Positions 8,921 through 16,528 of a DNA stretch of 64,000 bases are shown here, one piece after another (the first letter of the stretch is position 1; each line of letters begins with the position of its first letter). Under the pieces are notes generated by a model. That model was given only the letters and a program-made list of their open reading frames with translations, did not search any database and was not told the origin of the DNA. The stretch is from Limimonas halophila (GTDB lineage: Bacteria > Pseudomonadota > Alphaproteobacteria > Kiloniellales > Rhodovibrionaceae). The stretch spans positions 62,001 to 126,000 of the forward strand of contig NZ_FNCE01000003.1 in the NCBI RefSeq assembly GCF_900100655.1, in the 5' to 3' direction. A program made the position numbers and the translations under genes.

Positions 8921-9541
8921 ATGCCCAAGGTCGGGATGGAGGAGGTGCGGCGGCGCCAGCTCATCAACGCCACGATCCGAACGATCCACGAGCTGGGCTA
9001 CGAAAAGGTCACGCTGAGCCGGGTCGCGCGCACCGCCGGCATCTCGCCGGGGCTCGTGCCCCACTACTTCCGCGACAAACAGGGGCTGTTGGCGGCGACG
9101 ATGCGCCACATCGCGGAAGAGTTGCGCATGGAGCTGTCCCGCCATCTGGCGGACGCGCACGGGCCGCGCGAGCGCTTGCACGCCATCCTGAACGCCAACT
9201 TCGCCGCGCGCTGCTTCACGCCGGAGATCGTCTCGGCGTGGCTGGCGTTCTGGGGGCAGGCGCACAGCGACCCGAACCTGACGCGCATGCAGCGCCTCCT
9301 GCGCCGCCGGCTGCGCAGCAACCTGGCGCGGCCGCTGCGCGCGTTGGTGCCCGACACCGACGCGCACCGCATCGCCCTGGGGCTGTCGGTCTTCATCGAC
9401 GGCCTCTCGCTGCGCCACGCGCTGGGCGAGGAGGGGCTGGACCGCGACCGGGCCCACGCCTTCGCCCGCGACTACCTGGAAACACAGCTCGCGAACGCGC
9501 CCCACCGCGCCGAGGAGACCCACGATGCCCAACCTGCCTGA
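8921..9541 (+). CDS. betI: TetR-family repressor BetI
   Basis: A 206-residue repressor. The N-terminal TetR helix-turn-helix spans about residues 10-55 (TIHELGYEKVTLSRVARTAG then ISPGLVPHYFRDK), and the C-terminal ligand domain has the BetI-like CFTPEIVSAWLAFW segment. ATG 8921 follows GGGGAGGT at 8909-8916. An in-frame upstream start at 8804 would place coding sequence on top of the operator and is unlikely. The 3' end overlaps betB by 17 bases, indicating translational coupling. In relatives BetI represses the bet genes and choline relieves this; the palindrome at 8800-8819 is the likely target. Confidence 0.93.
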   Translation: MPKVGMEEVRRRQLINATIRTIHELGYEKVTLSRVARTAGISPGLVPHYFRDKQGLLAATMRHIAEELRMELSRHLADAHGPRERLHAILNANFAARCFTPEIVSAWLAFWGQAHSDPNLTRMQRLLRRRLRSNLARPLRALVPDTDAHRIALGLSVFIDGLSLRHALGEEGLDRDRAHAFARDYLETQLANAPHRAEETHDAQPA

Positions 9542-10991
9542 CGGGAGCCTGTACATCGGCGGCCGCAGCGCGAACGCCCGCGACGGCCGTACCTTCACCA
9601 CGATCAACCCCGCCACCGGCGAGGTGCTGGCGACCATCCAGCAGGCCGGCGCGGACGACGTCGAGGCGGCCGTCGCCGCCGCCGAGCGCGGCCAGCGCGC
9701 CTGGGCCGCGCTGGGGCCGACGGAGCGCGGCCGCATCCTGCGCCGCTGCGCCGACGCCCTGCGCGCCCACCGCCAGGAGCTGGCGGAGTTGGAAACGCTG
9801 GACGCAGGCAAGCCCATCCAGGAAACGCCCGAGGCCGACGTCGATTCCGGCGCGGACTGCCTGGAATACTTCGCCGGCCTGACCGACAAGCTCCAGGGCA
9901 GCTTCCAGGAGGTGGAGAACGCCTTCGTCTACACCCGGCGCGAGCCGCTCGGGGTGTGCGCGGGCATCGGCGCCTGGAACTACCCGCTCCAGATCGCGTG
10001 CTGGAAGGGCGCGCCCGCGCTCGCCGCCGGCAACGCCATGGTGTTCAAGCCGGCGGAGCTGACGCCGCTCTCCGCCATCCGCGTGGCCCAGCTCTTCAGC
10101 GAGGCGGGCGTGCCGGACGGCGTCTTCAACGTCGTCCACGGCTTTGCCGAAACCGGGCAGGCGCTGGTGCGCCACCCGCGCGTCGCCAAGGTCTCGCTGA
10201 CGGGCGAGGCGGAAACCGGCAAGCTCGTCGCCTCGGACGCCGTGAGTTCCTCGCTCAAGCACGTCTCCATGGAGCTGGGCGGCAAATCGCCGCTGATCGT
10301 CTTCGACGACGCCGGGCTGGATGAGGCGGTGTCCGGCGCCATCCTGGGCAACTTCTACACCCAGGGCGAGGTGTGCACGAACGGCACCCGCGTCTTCGTG
10401 CACGAGCGCCTCCGCGACGCCTTTCTGGACAAGCTCGTCGAGCGCACGAAGCGCATCCGCCTGGGCGATCCGCGCGATCCCGAAACCCAGATGGGTCCCC
10501 TCATCTCCAGGGAACACCGCGAAACTGTCCTCGGCTACATCGAGGCCGGCAAGCGCGAGGGCGCCAAGCTGCTCACCGGCGGCGGCGTTCCCGACGACCC
10601 GGCGCTGGCGAACGGGGCCTACGTCGAGCCCACGATCTTCGACCAGTGCAGCGACGACATGACGATCGTGCGCGAGGAGATCTTCGGCCCCGTGCTGTCC
10701 GTGCTGACCTTCAGCGACGAGGACGAGGTCGTCGCCCGTGCCAACGACACGAAGTACGGCCTCGCGGGTGGCGTGTTCACGCGCGATCTCAACCGCGCCC
10801 ACCGCGTCGCGGCGAACCTGCAGTGCGGCATCTGCTGGGTGAACCACTACAACGAGACGCCCATCCCCATGCCGTTCGGCGGCGCCAAGCACTCCGGCCT
10901 GGGCAAGGAGAACGGCGTCGAGGCGCTGGACGCCTACAGCCAGCTCAAGAGCGTCTACGTCGCCACGGCGCCCTGCGAAGCGCCGTACTGA
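9525..10991 (+). CDS. betB: Betaine aldehyde dehydrogenase
   Basis: A 488-residue NAD(P)-dependent aldehyde dehydrogenase that oxidises betaine aldehyde to glycine betaine. The catalytic Glu250 (SMELGGKSPL) and nucleophile Cys284 (QGEVCTNGTR) are both present, and the length matches BetB. It overlaps the end of betI and is followed 55 bases later by betA, so betI-betB-betA form one operon. The sequence is clearly BetB-like (GICWVNHYNETPIPMPFGG near the C-terminus). Confidence 0.95.
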   Translation: MPNLPDGSLYIGGRSANARDGRTFTTINPATGEVLATIQQAGADDVEAAVAAAERGQRAWAALGPTERGRILRRCADALRAHRQELAELETLDAGKPIQETPEADVDSGADCLEYFAGLTDKLQGSFQEVENAFVYTRREPLGVCAGIGAWNYPLQIACWKGAPALAAGNAMVFKPAELTPLSAIRVAQLFSEAGVPDGVFNVVHGFAETGQALVRHPRVAKVSLTGEAETGKLVASDAVSSSLKHVSMELGGKSPLIVFDDAGLDEAVSGAILGNFYTQGEVCTNGTRVFVHERLRDAFLDKLVERTKRIRLGDPRDPETQMGPLISREHRETVLGYIEAGKREGAKLLTGGGVPDDPALANGAYVEPTIFDQCSDDMTIVREEIFGPVLSVLTFSDEDEVVARANDTKYGLAGGVFTRDLNRAHRVAANLQCGICWVNHYNETPIPMPFGGAKHSGLGKENGVEALDAYSQLKSVYVATAPCEAPY

Positions 10992-11046
10992 GCCGGCGCC
11001 GCCGCCCCAGCGACAACAGCATCAACAACCCGGGAAGGCTGTCGAG

Positions 11047-12708
11047 ATGGCCGAGACCGAGACGTTCGACTACGTGATCGTGGGCGCCGGCTCCGCGGGG
11101 GCCGTGCTCGCCCACCGCTTGAGCGAGGACCCCGAGACCTCCGTCCTGCTCCTGGAAGCGGGGCCGATGGACTATTCGGTCTTCATCCACATGCCGGCGG
11201 CGTTCGCCGAGCCGCTCAAGGGCCGCCGCTTCAACTGGGCCTTCAAGACCGAGGCCGAGCCCCACATGGGCGAGCGCGTGATGGACCAGCCGCGCGGCAA
11301 GGCGATCGGCGGCTCCAGCTCCATCAACGGTATGGCCTACATCCGCGGCAACGCCGGCGACTACGACCGCTGGGCCGAGAACAAGGGCCTGGAAACCTGG
11401 TCCTACCGCCACTGTCTGCCGTACTTCAAAAAGGCGGAGACGCACGAACTCGGCGGCGACGCCTACCACGGCGACCGCGGGCCGCTCTACGTCACGCGCG
11501 GGAAGTGCGAGAACCCGCTGCCGCAGGCCTGGATCGAGGCCGGCCAGCAGGCGGGCTACGGCTACACGCCGGACATGAACGGCTACCGCAACGAGGGCGT
11601 CGGCCCCATGGACCGCACCACCAAGGACGGGGTGCGCTGGTCCACCGCCAACGCCTACCTGCGCCCGGTCTGGGGGCGCTCGAACCTGACCGTGCGCACG
11701 CGCGCCTTCACCGAGCGCATCCTCATCGAAAAGGGCACGGCCGTCGGCGTGCGCTACACCAAGGGCGGCCGCACACGGGACGTCCGCGCCACGCGGGAGG
11801 TGCTGTGCTGTGCCGGCGCCATCCAGTCGCCGCAGCTTCTCCAGGTTTCCGGCATCGGCCCGGCCGACCGCCTGCGCGGCATCGGCGTGGACGTGGTCGC
11901 CGACCTGCCGGGCGTGGGCGAGAACCTGCAGGACCACCTGGAGTGCTACATCCAGGAGCGCGCCAAGGCGCCGGTCAGCCTCTACCCCGTGACGCGGCCG
12001 GTGAAGCGCACGCTCGTCGGCATCCAGTGGCTCTCCACGCGCAAGGGGCTGGGCGGCAGCAACCACTTCGAGGCCGGCGGCTTCATCCGCTCCGAGCCCG
12101 GCATCAAGTGGCCCAACATCCAGTACCACTTCCTGCCGGTGGCGGTGAACTACGACGGCACGGGCGCGGCCCCGTACCACGGCTATCAGGCCCACGTCGG
12201 GCCCATGCGCCCGGAAAGCCGCGGCTACGTGCGCGCGCGCAGCGCCGACATGCGCGCCGCGCCCGCCATCCGCTTCAACTACAACCAGACCGAACGCGAT
12301 CTGCGCGAGATGCGCGACAGCATCCGCCTGACGCGCGAAATCCTGCGCCAGCCCGCCTTCGAGCCCTACCGCGAGCGCGAACTGGCGCCCGGCGACGACG
12401 TGCAGAGCGACGCCGAGATCGACGAGTTCATCCGCGCCGAGGGTGAAAGCGCCTACCACCCCTCGTGCACCTGCGCCATGGGCGACGGCGAGGGCGGTGT
12501 CGTGGACGCCCAGGGCCGCGTTCACGGGGTCGAGCGGCTGCGCGTGGTTGATGCCGCCATCATGCCCACGATCCCGTCCGGCAACCTCAACGCGCCCACG
12601 ATCATGCTGGCGGAAAAGCTGGCCGACGCCATCCGCGGCCGCGACCCGCTGCTGCCCGAAGACCCGCCGGTCTGGGTCCATCCCGACTGGGAAGCCAAAC
12701 AGCGCTGA
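11047..12708 (+). CDS. betA: Choline dehydrogenase
   Basis: A 553-residue GMC-family flavoprotein, usually membrane-associated, that oxidises choline to betaine aldehyde. The FAD motif VGAGSAGAV is near residue 12, the GMC signatures PRGKAIGGSSSINGM and GAIQSPQLLQVSGIG are intact, and the active-site His471 lies in YHPSCTCAMG. Length is normal. It is the last gene of betIBA. A family A repeat begins five bases after the stop codon and may help end or stabilise the transcript. Confidence 0.95.
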   Translation: MAETETFDYVIVGAGSAGAVLAHRLSEDPETSVLLLEAGPMDYSVFIHMPAAFAEPLKGRRFNWAFKTEAEPHMGERVMDQPRGKAIGGSSSINGMAYIRGNAGDYDRWAENKGLETWSYRHCLPYFKKAETHELGGDAYHGDRGPLYVTRGKCENPLPQAWIEAGQQAGYGYTPDMNGYRNEGVGPMDRTTKDGVRWSTANAYLRPVWGRSNLTVRTRAFTERILIEKGTAVGVRYTKGGRTRDVRATREVLCCAGAIQSPQLLQVSGIGPADRLRGIGVDVVADLPGVGENLQDHLECYIQERAKAPVSLYPVTRPVKRTLVGIQWLSTRKGLGGSNHFEAGGFIRSEPGIKWPNIQYHFLPVAVNYDGTGAAPYHGYQAHVGPMRPESRGYVRARSADMRAAPAIRFNYNQTERDLREMRDSIRLTREILRQPAFEPYRERELAPGDDVQSDAEIDEFIRAEGESAYHPSCTCAMGDGEGGVVDAQGRVHGVERLRVVDAAIMPTIPSGNLNAPTIMLAEKLADAIRGRDPLLPEDPPVWVHPDWEAKQR

Positions 12709-12712
12709 ACGA

Positions 12713-12837
12713 AACACGAGCGTGTTAGCGCGCCTTAGGCGCGCGAGGCGGTCTGCGACCGCCTGTCCATCCCTTGCGTCAGTCCAATGGACGCCCGCCA
12801 GGGTGAGCTCGCGGGGCTGTCTTGGGGAAGGTGCCGG
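12713..12837 (+). repeat. Repeat family A, copy 1
   Basis: Starts with the palindrome AACACGAGCGTGTT (12713-12726) and ends with the family core from GTCAGTCCAATGGACGCC to GGGGAAGGTGCCGG (about 12777-12837). Two extra hairpins lie between: GCGCGCC/GGCGCGC at 12728-12744 and GGCGGTC/GACCGCC at 12747-12763. Directly behind betA. Confidence 0.85.
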
Positions 12838-12944
12838 CCCCGTTCGGATCGGAAAATCCGGTGTTCAGCCGGGCCGACCGGCTGCGCGCAGGGTCTCCTC
12901 CCTGCCTCCCAGAAGGCCGCCAACCCCGAGTGCCCTCCCCCTCA

Positions 12945-13057
12945 GGGCATGATGGGGTCGCTCCGGGAACGGCGTGGGCCCTGAATCATGCCCGCACATG
13001 AATGAGATAGCGCGCGATGAGGCGCGTCGGGTCATTCCGCGTCGTCTCATCGTGCTC
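12945..13057 (+). repeat. Repeat family B, copy 2
   Basis: GGGCATGAT (12945-12953) pairs with ATCATGCCC (12985-12993). A second part follows with AATGAGATAG and GATGAG...CTCATCG arms, ending at 13057. It closely matches 20371-20483. Confidence 0.8.
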
Positions 13058-13083
13058 GATTTCCGTGGGTGGCGGTCGCCTTG

Positions 13084-13118
13084 CCCGCCCATCGGCGCGC
13101 CCGGTGGGCGGGTTTTTT
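13084..13118 (+). terminator. Strong intrinsic terminator upstream of prpE-like gene
   Basis: CCCGCCCA at 13084-13091 pairs with TGGGCGGG at 13105-13112, followed by six Ts at 13113-13118. It lies 376 bases after betA and 99 bases before the next start codon, so it could end betIBA or act in the leader of the following gene. Confidence 0.85.
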
Positions 13119-13216
13119 GTTCGATGTGGGCCGGGCGGCCGGTTTGATTCGCGCGGCCTGCCGGCGCATCCTGTGGCAAAAAGAAATTCCACATGCGGCG
13201 AACGGGGAGGTGCGTC

Positions 13217-15115
13217 ATGGCCGGCTACCGCGAGCTGTACGAGCGCTCGCTTCGCGACCCCGAGGGCTTCTGGGGCGAGGAAGCCGAGGCGATCACCTGG
13301 CACCGCCGCTGGGACCGCGTGCTGGACGACAGCGAGGCGCCCTTCTACCGCTGGTTCACCGGCGGCCAGTTGAACACCGCCTACAACTGCCTGGACCGCC
13401 ACGCCGACGGCGGGCGCGGCGAGCAGCCGGCGCTGATCCACGACAGCCCCGTCACCGGCACGCAGACCACCTACACCTACGCGCAGCTGCGCGACGCCGT
13501 GGCCCGCTTCGCCGGCGTGCTCCGCGGCCTGGGCGTGGGCCACGGCGACCGCGTCATCGTCTACATGCCCATGATCCCCGAGGCCGCGATCGCCATGCTC
13601 GCCTGCGCGCGCATCGGCGCGGTGCACTCCGTGGTCTTCGGCGGCTTCGCCGGCGCCCAGCTCGCCAAGCGCATCGACGACGCCGAGCCCAAGGCCCTCG
13701 TCACCGCCTCCTGCGGCATCGAGCCGGGCGGCGTCGTCGACTACAAGCACCTCTACGAGCACGCGTTGTCCGAAGCCGCGCACGCGCCCACCACGGTCGT
13801 GGTGAAGCAGCGCGAGCGCCAGCCGTGCGAGCTGGTCAACGGGCGCGATCACGACTGGGACAGCGCCATGGCGCACGCGGCGCCGGCCGACCCCGTGCCC
13901 GTCGCCGCGACCGATCCGCTCTACATCCTCTACACCTCGGGCACGACCGGCTGGCCGAAGGGCGTCGTGCGCGACAACGGCGGCCACGCGGTCGCCCTGC
14001 ACTGGACGATGAAGGGCCTCTACGGCATCGACCCCGGCGAGGTGTTCTGGACCGCCTCCGACGTCGGCTGGGTCGTCGGCCACTCCTACATCGTCTACGG
14101 CCCGCTGCTGCGCGGTGCGACCACGGTGATGTTCGAGGGCAAGCCCGTGGGCACGCCCGACGCCGGGGCCTTCTGGCGCGTCATTGAGGAGCACGGCGTC
14201 GCCGCGCTCTTCACCGCGCCCACGGCCTTCCGCGCCATCCGCCAGCGCGACCCCGAGGGCCGCGAGATCGCCAAACACGACCTGCGCGGCTTCCGCACCC
14301 TCTTCCTGGCGGGGGAGCGCTGCGATCCCGACACCTTCGTCTGGGCGCAGAACCGACTCAATGTGCCCGTCGTCGACCACTGGTGGCAGACGGAAACCGG
14401 CTGGGCCATCGCCGGCAACCCCATGGGCATCGAGCCCATGCCCGTCAAACCCGGCTCCGCCTGCAAGCCCATGCCCGGCTGGGACGTGCGCGTGCTCGAC
14501 GAAGGCGGCGCCGAGCTCGGCGCCAACGAGGTCGGCGCCATCGCCTGCAAGCTGCCGCTGCCGCCGGGCACGCTGCCGAGCATCTGGGGCTCGCGCGACC
14601 GCTTCTACAACGAGTATCTCTCCACCTTCCCCGGCTTCTACCGCACCGGGGATGCCGGGATGCTCGATTCCGACGGCGACGTCTGGGTCATGGGCCGCCT
14701 CGACGACGTCATCAACGTCGCCGGGCACCGCCTGTCCACCGGCGCCATCGAGGAAGCGCTCGCCAACCACCCCGATGTGGCCGAATGTGCCGTCATGGGT
14801 GTTCACGACGACCTCAAGGGGCAGGTGCCCGTGGGCCTGGTGGTGCTCACGGCCAGTTGCGATCGGGATTCCGACGCCGTCGCCAAGGAATGCGTCCAGC
14901 AGGTGCGCGAGGAAGTCGGCCCCGTCGCCGCCTTCAAGCACGTCGCCGTCGTCCCGCGCCTGCCCAAGACGCGCTCCGGCAAGATCCTGCGCGGCACGAT
15001 GCGCAAGCTCGCCGACGGCGAGGAACCCACGGTGCCGCCCACGATCGACGATCCCGCCATCCTCGACGAAGTCCGCCACGCCCTCGCCGACCTCCGTAAA
15101 CATTGGGATGTTTAA
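13217..15115 (+). CDS. prpE: Acyl-CoA synthetase, propionyl-CoA synthetase (PrpE) type
   Basis: A 632-residue AMP-forming synthetase that activates a short-chain fatty acid (propionate or acetate) to its CoA thioester. The P-loop-like YTSGTTGWPKG, the acetyl-CoA-synthetase N-terminal domain (FWGEEAEAITW), the adenylate motif DHWWQTETGW and the C-terminal SGKILRGT lysine motif are all present. CGIEPGGVVDYKHL and VAALFTAPTAFRAI are more typical of PrpE/ACSS3 than of Acs. ATG 13217 follows GGGAGGT; an earlier in-frame ATG at 13193 lacks a site. The rest of a methylcitrate cluster is absent. The stop codon is embedded in the palindrome that opens repeat A copy 2. Confidence 0.88.
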   Translation: MAGYRELYERSLRDPEGFWGEEAEAITWHRRWDRVLDDSEAPFYRWFTGGQLNTAYNCLDRHADGGRGEQPALIHDSPVTGTQTTYTYAQLRDAVARFAGVLRGLGVGHGDRVIVYMPMIPEAAIAMLACARIGAVHSVVFGGFAGAQLAKRIDDAEPKALVTASCGIEPGGVVDYKHLYEHALSEAAHAPTTVVVKQRERQPCELVNGRDHDWDSAMAHAAPADPVPVAATDPLYILYTSGTTGWPKGVVRDNGGHAVALHWTMKGLYGIDPGEVFWTASDVGWVVGHSYIVYGPLLRGATTVMFEGKPVGTPDAGAFWRVIEEHGVAALFTAPTAFRAIRQRDPEGREIAKHDLRGFRTLFLAGERCDPDTFVWAQNRLNVPVVDHWWQTETGWAIAGNPMGIEPMPVKPGSACKPMPGWDVRVLDEGGAELGANEVGAIACKLPLPPGTLPSIWGSRDRFYNEYLSTFPGFYRTGDAGMLDSDGDVWVMGRLDDVINVAGHRLSTGAIEEALANHPDVAECAVMGVHDDLKGQVPVGLVVLTASCDRDSDAVAKECVQQVREEVGPVAAFKHVAVVPRLPKTRSGKILRGTMRKLADGEEPTVPPTIDDPAILDEVRHALADLRKHWDV

Positions 15116-15183
15116 TCCCTTCAGTCAGTCGAGCGGACGCCGTCCAAACGAGATGGTGGCGGCTGTCTTGGGGAAGGTGCCGG
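15098..15183 (+). repeat. Repeat family A, copy 2
   Basis: Opens with AAACATTGGGATGTTT (15098-15113), which contains the last codons and overlaps the TAA stop (15113-15115) of the synthetase gene, then the family core to GGGGAAGGTGCCGG at 15183. Its middle (CCGTCCAAACGAGATGGTGG) differs from copies 1, 4 and 5. Confidence 0.85.
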
Positions 15184-15196
15184 CCGCAGTGTCATA

Positions 15197-15251
15197 GGGC
15201 GGATTGGCCGTAGGCCCGCCTGCGGCGTCGCCGCGCCAGCGGCAATCCGCC
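15197..15251. repeat. Repeat family D, copy 1
   Basis: A long hairpin with outer arms GGCGGATTGGCCG and GGCAATCCGCC. The middle GTAGGCCCGCCTGCGGCGTC is shared with the copy at 31733-31788. It joins directly to repeat A copy 3. Confidence 0.8.
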
Positions 15252-15252
15252 T

Positions 15253-15338
15253 AAACACGAGCGTGTTTAATCGCGGCAGTCAGTCGAACGGACGCCGTCC
15301 AAACGAGATGGTGGCGGCTATCTTGGGGAAGGTGCTGG
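15253..15338 (+). repeat. Repeat family A, copy 3
   Basis: Begins with AAACACGAGCGTGTTT (15253-15268) and ends in CTTGGGGAAGGTGCTGG. It is nearly identical to copy 2 in the core, suggesting local duplication around the family D hairpin. Confidence 0.85.
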
Positions 15339-15370
15339 TATAAGGGCTGCCGACGTTTACCACCGAAATC

Positions 15371-15549
15371 GTCATTGCCCGGCCCAGACCGGGCAATCCC
15401 GGCGCGGGTTGGCAGGCCGCGGGATTTCGGGGCGGTCGCGACGGGTGGGATCACCGCTTCGGAGAGCGGTGATGACGCGTGCGGGCGAGACGCAACCGCC
15501 GGCGGCAATCCCCGGCGTCATGCCCGGACACTGATCCGGGCATCCAGCG
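15371..15549. repeat. Cluster of three hairpins including two family E elements
   Basis: Three successive stems fill the gap before the Mrr-type gene. GTCATTGCCCGG...CCGGGCAATCC is at 15371-15399, a perfect 9-bp stem ATCACCGCT/AGCGGTGAT at 15450-15473, and CGTCATGCCCGGA...TCCGGGCATCCAG at 15516-15546. The first and third are the widespread alphaproteobacterial GTCATGCCCGG...CCGGGCATCCAG type. No gene is seen between 15116 and 15575. Confidence 0.75.
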
Positions 15550-15575
15550 CCAAACGTCCGAAACGGGGCGAAGCG

Positions 15576-16445
15576 TTAAATGCTCTCGAACCAGGACCCG
15601 TCGACCACGACCTGCTCCACCGTGCGCGTGTGGACGCCCAGGCCGTATTTCTTGATGAGGTCGCACAGGAAGTCGCCGTCCACGAGGTCAATGGCGGTGG
15701 CCCCGTCGCGTGAGGCTTCCTTTTGCGCGTCGGCGGTAAACGTGCCGGTGGTGATGATGAGACCCTTGTCGCAGCGCCCGGCCATGGCGCCGCGGAAATC
15801 CCGGATCACGCCCGATCCCACGCTGCCCGCGTAGCGCTTGCACTGGAACAGGACCTGGAAGGAGATCAGGTTCACGCGCAGCACGCCCGTGCCGTCGATG
15901 CCGCCGTCGCCGGAGCGCTGCGTGACTTCCACCTTGATGAAGCCCGCCTCGCGCAGCAGGCGTTGGGCTAGCCGCTCGAACGCCTCGGGCGGCATGGCTT
16001 TCACGACATCGAGAAGCTGCGTCTTCCAGTCCGTTTCGGCGTCGTTTTCCGGCTGCGTGCCATTTGGCGGCGTCACGCCGTTGTCGCCGTTTCCCCCGTC
16101 GCCGTTGGTGCGCCTGCGCTCATAGTTCATGCGACGAACTCGGCGCGGGACGTCCGCGCAATCGGCTTCGCTGTACTGTTCGCCTTCGGGCGTGATGGTC
16201 CAGACACCCCTGGTAGAATTCTGGATTGCCCCAGCTTTCTTTAAGTACGTCTTAGTCCAGCCGAAATTATAATGTAGGCGTGTCTGGCGCCCGTCGTTGT
16301 GGAGGACGTTTGCAGCCTCATCAGAAATGTCTTTGATCTCGATGACTTTCTGCAAAAGTTCTTGATTTGATGCTGATCCACCAAGCTCTCTCAGCGCTTT
16401 GAGGCAGGGCCACATCAATTCATCGAAACGCGGGGCGCTCGTCAT
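15576..16445 (-). CDS. Mrr-type restriction endonuclease
   Basis: A 289-residue protein with an N-terminal winged-helix Mrr_N domain (residues 8-90, with TRLHYNFGWTKTYLKKAG) and a C-terminal PD-(D/E)XK Mrr_cat domain (150-280). The catalytic signature is intact: Asp180 and Asp184 in DGGIDGTG, then Gln201-Cys-Lys203 in FQCKRY. Mrr proteins cut DNA carrying foreign methylation or serve as nucleases of restriction systems. A Gly/Asn-rich linker (about 112-135) separates the domains. It lies 83 bases downstream of, and on the same strand as, a methyltransferase-nuclease gene. The two may form one restriction locus, or the Mrr may be a separate methylation-dependent system. Confidence 0.88.
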   Translation of the reverse strand: MTSAPRFDELMWPCLKALRELGGSASNQELLQKVIEIKDISDEAANVLHNDGRQTRLHYNFGWTKTYLKKAGAIQNSTRGVWTITPEGEQYSEADCADVPRRVRRMNYERRRTNGDGGNGDNGVTPPNGTQPENDAETDWKTQLLDVVKAMPPEAFERLAQRLLREAGFIKVEVTQRSGDGGIDGTGVLRVNLISFQVLFQCKRYAGSVGSGVIRDFRGAMAGRCDKGLIITTGTFTADAQKEASRDGATAIDLVDGDFLCDLIKKYGLGVHTRTVEQVVVDGSWFESI

Positions 16446-16528
16446 CTGTCGGTCTCCGCGGCAACACGCAGAGCACCGTTTAGGCCCCGAACCCCGACAC
16501 CGTCAACGTGCGTTTGGGGCGTACCACG

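Noticed and set aside
13193-13216. Upstream ATG for the PrpE-like gene
   Set aside because: The frame MRRTGRCV precedes the family N-terminus and has no ribosome site, while ATG 13217 has GGGAGGT.
12986-15103. Long minus-strand frame opposite the PrpE-like gene
   Set aside because: Antisense shadow with Ala/Gly/Asp-rich translation and no motif; the plus strand carries the synthetase signatures.
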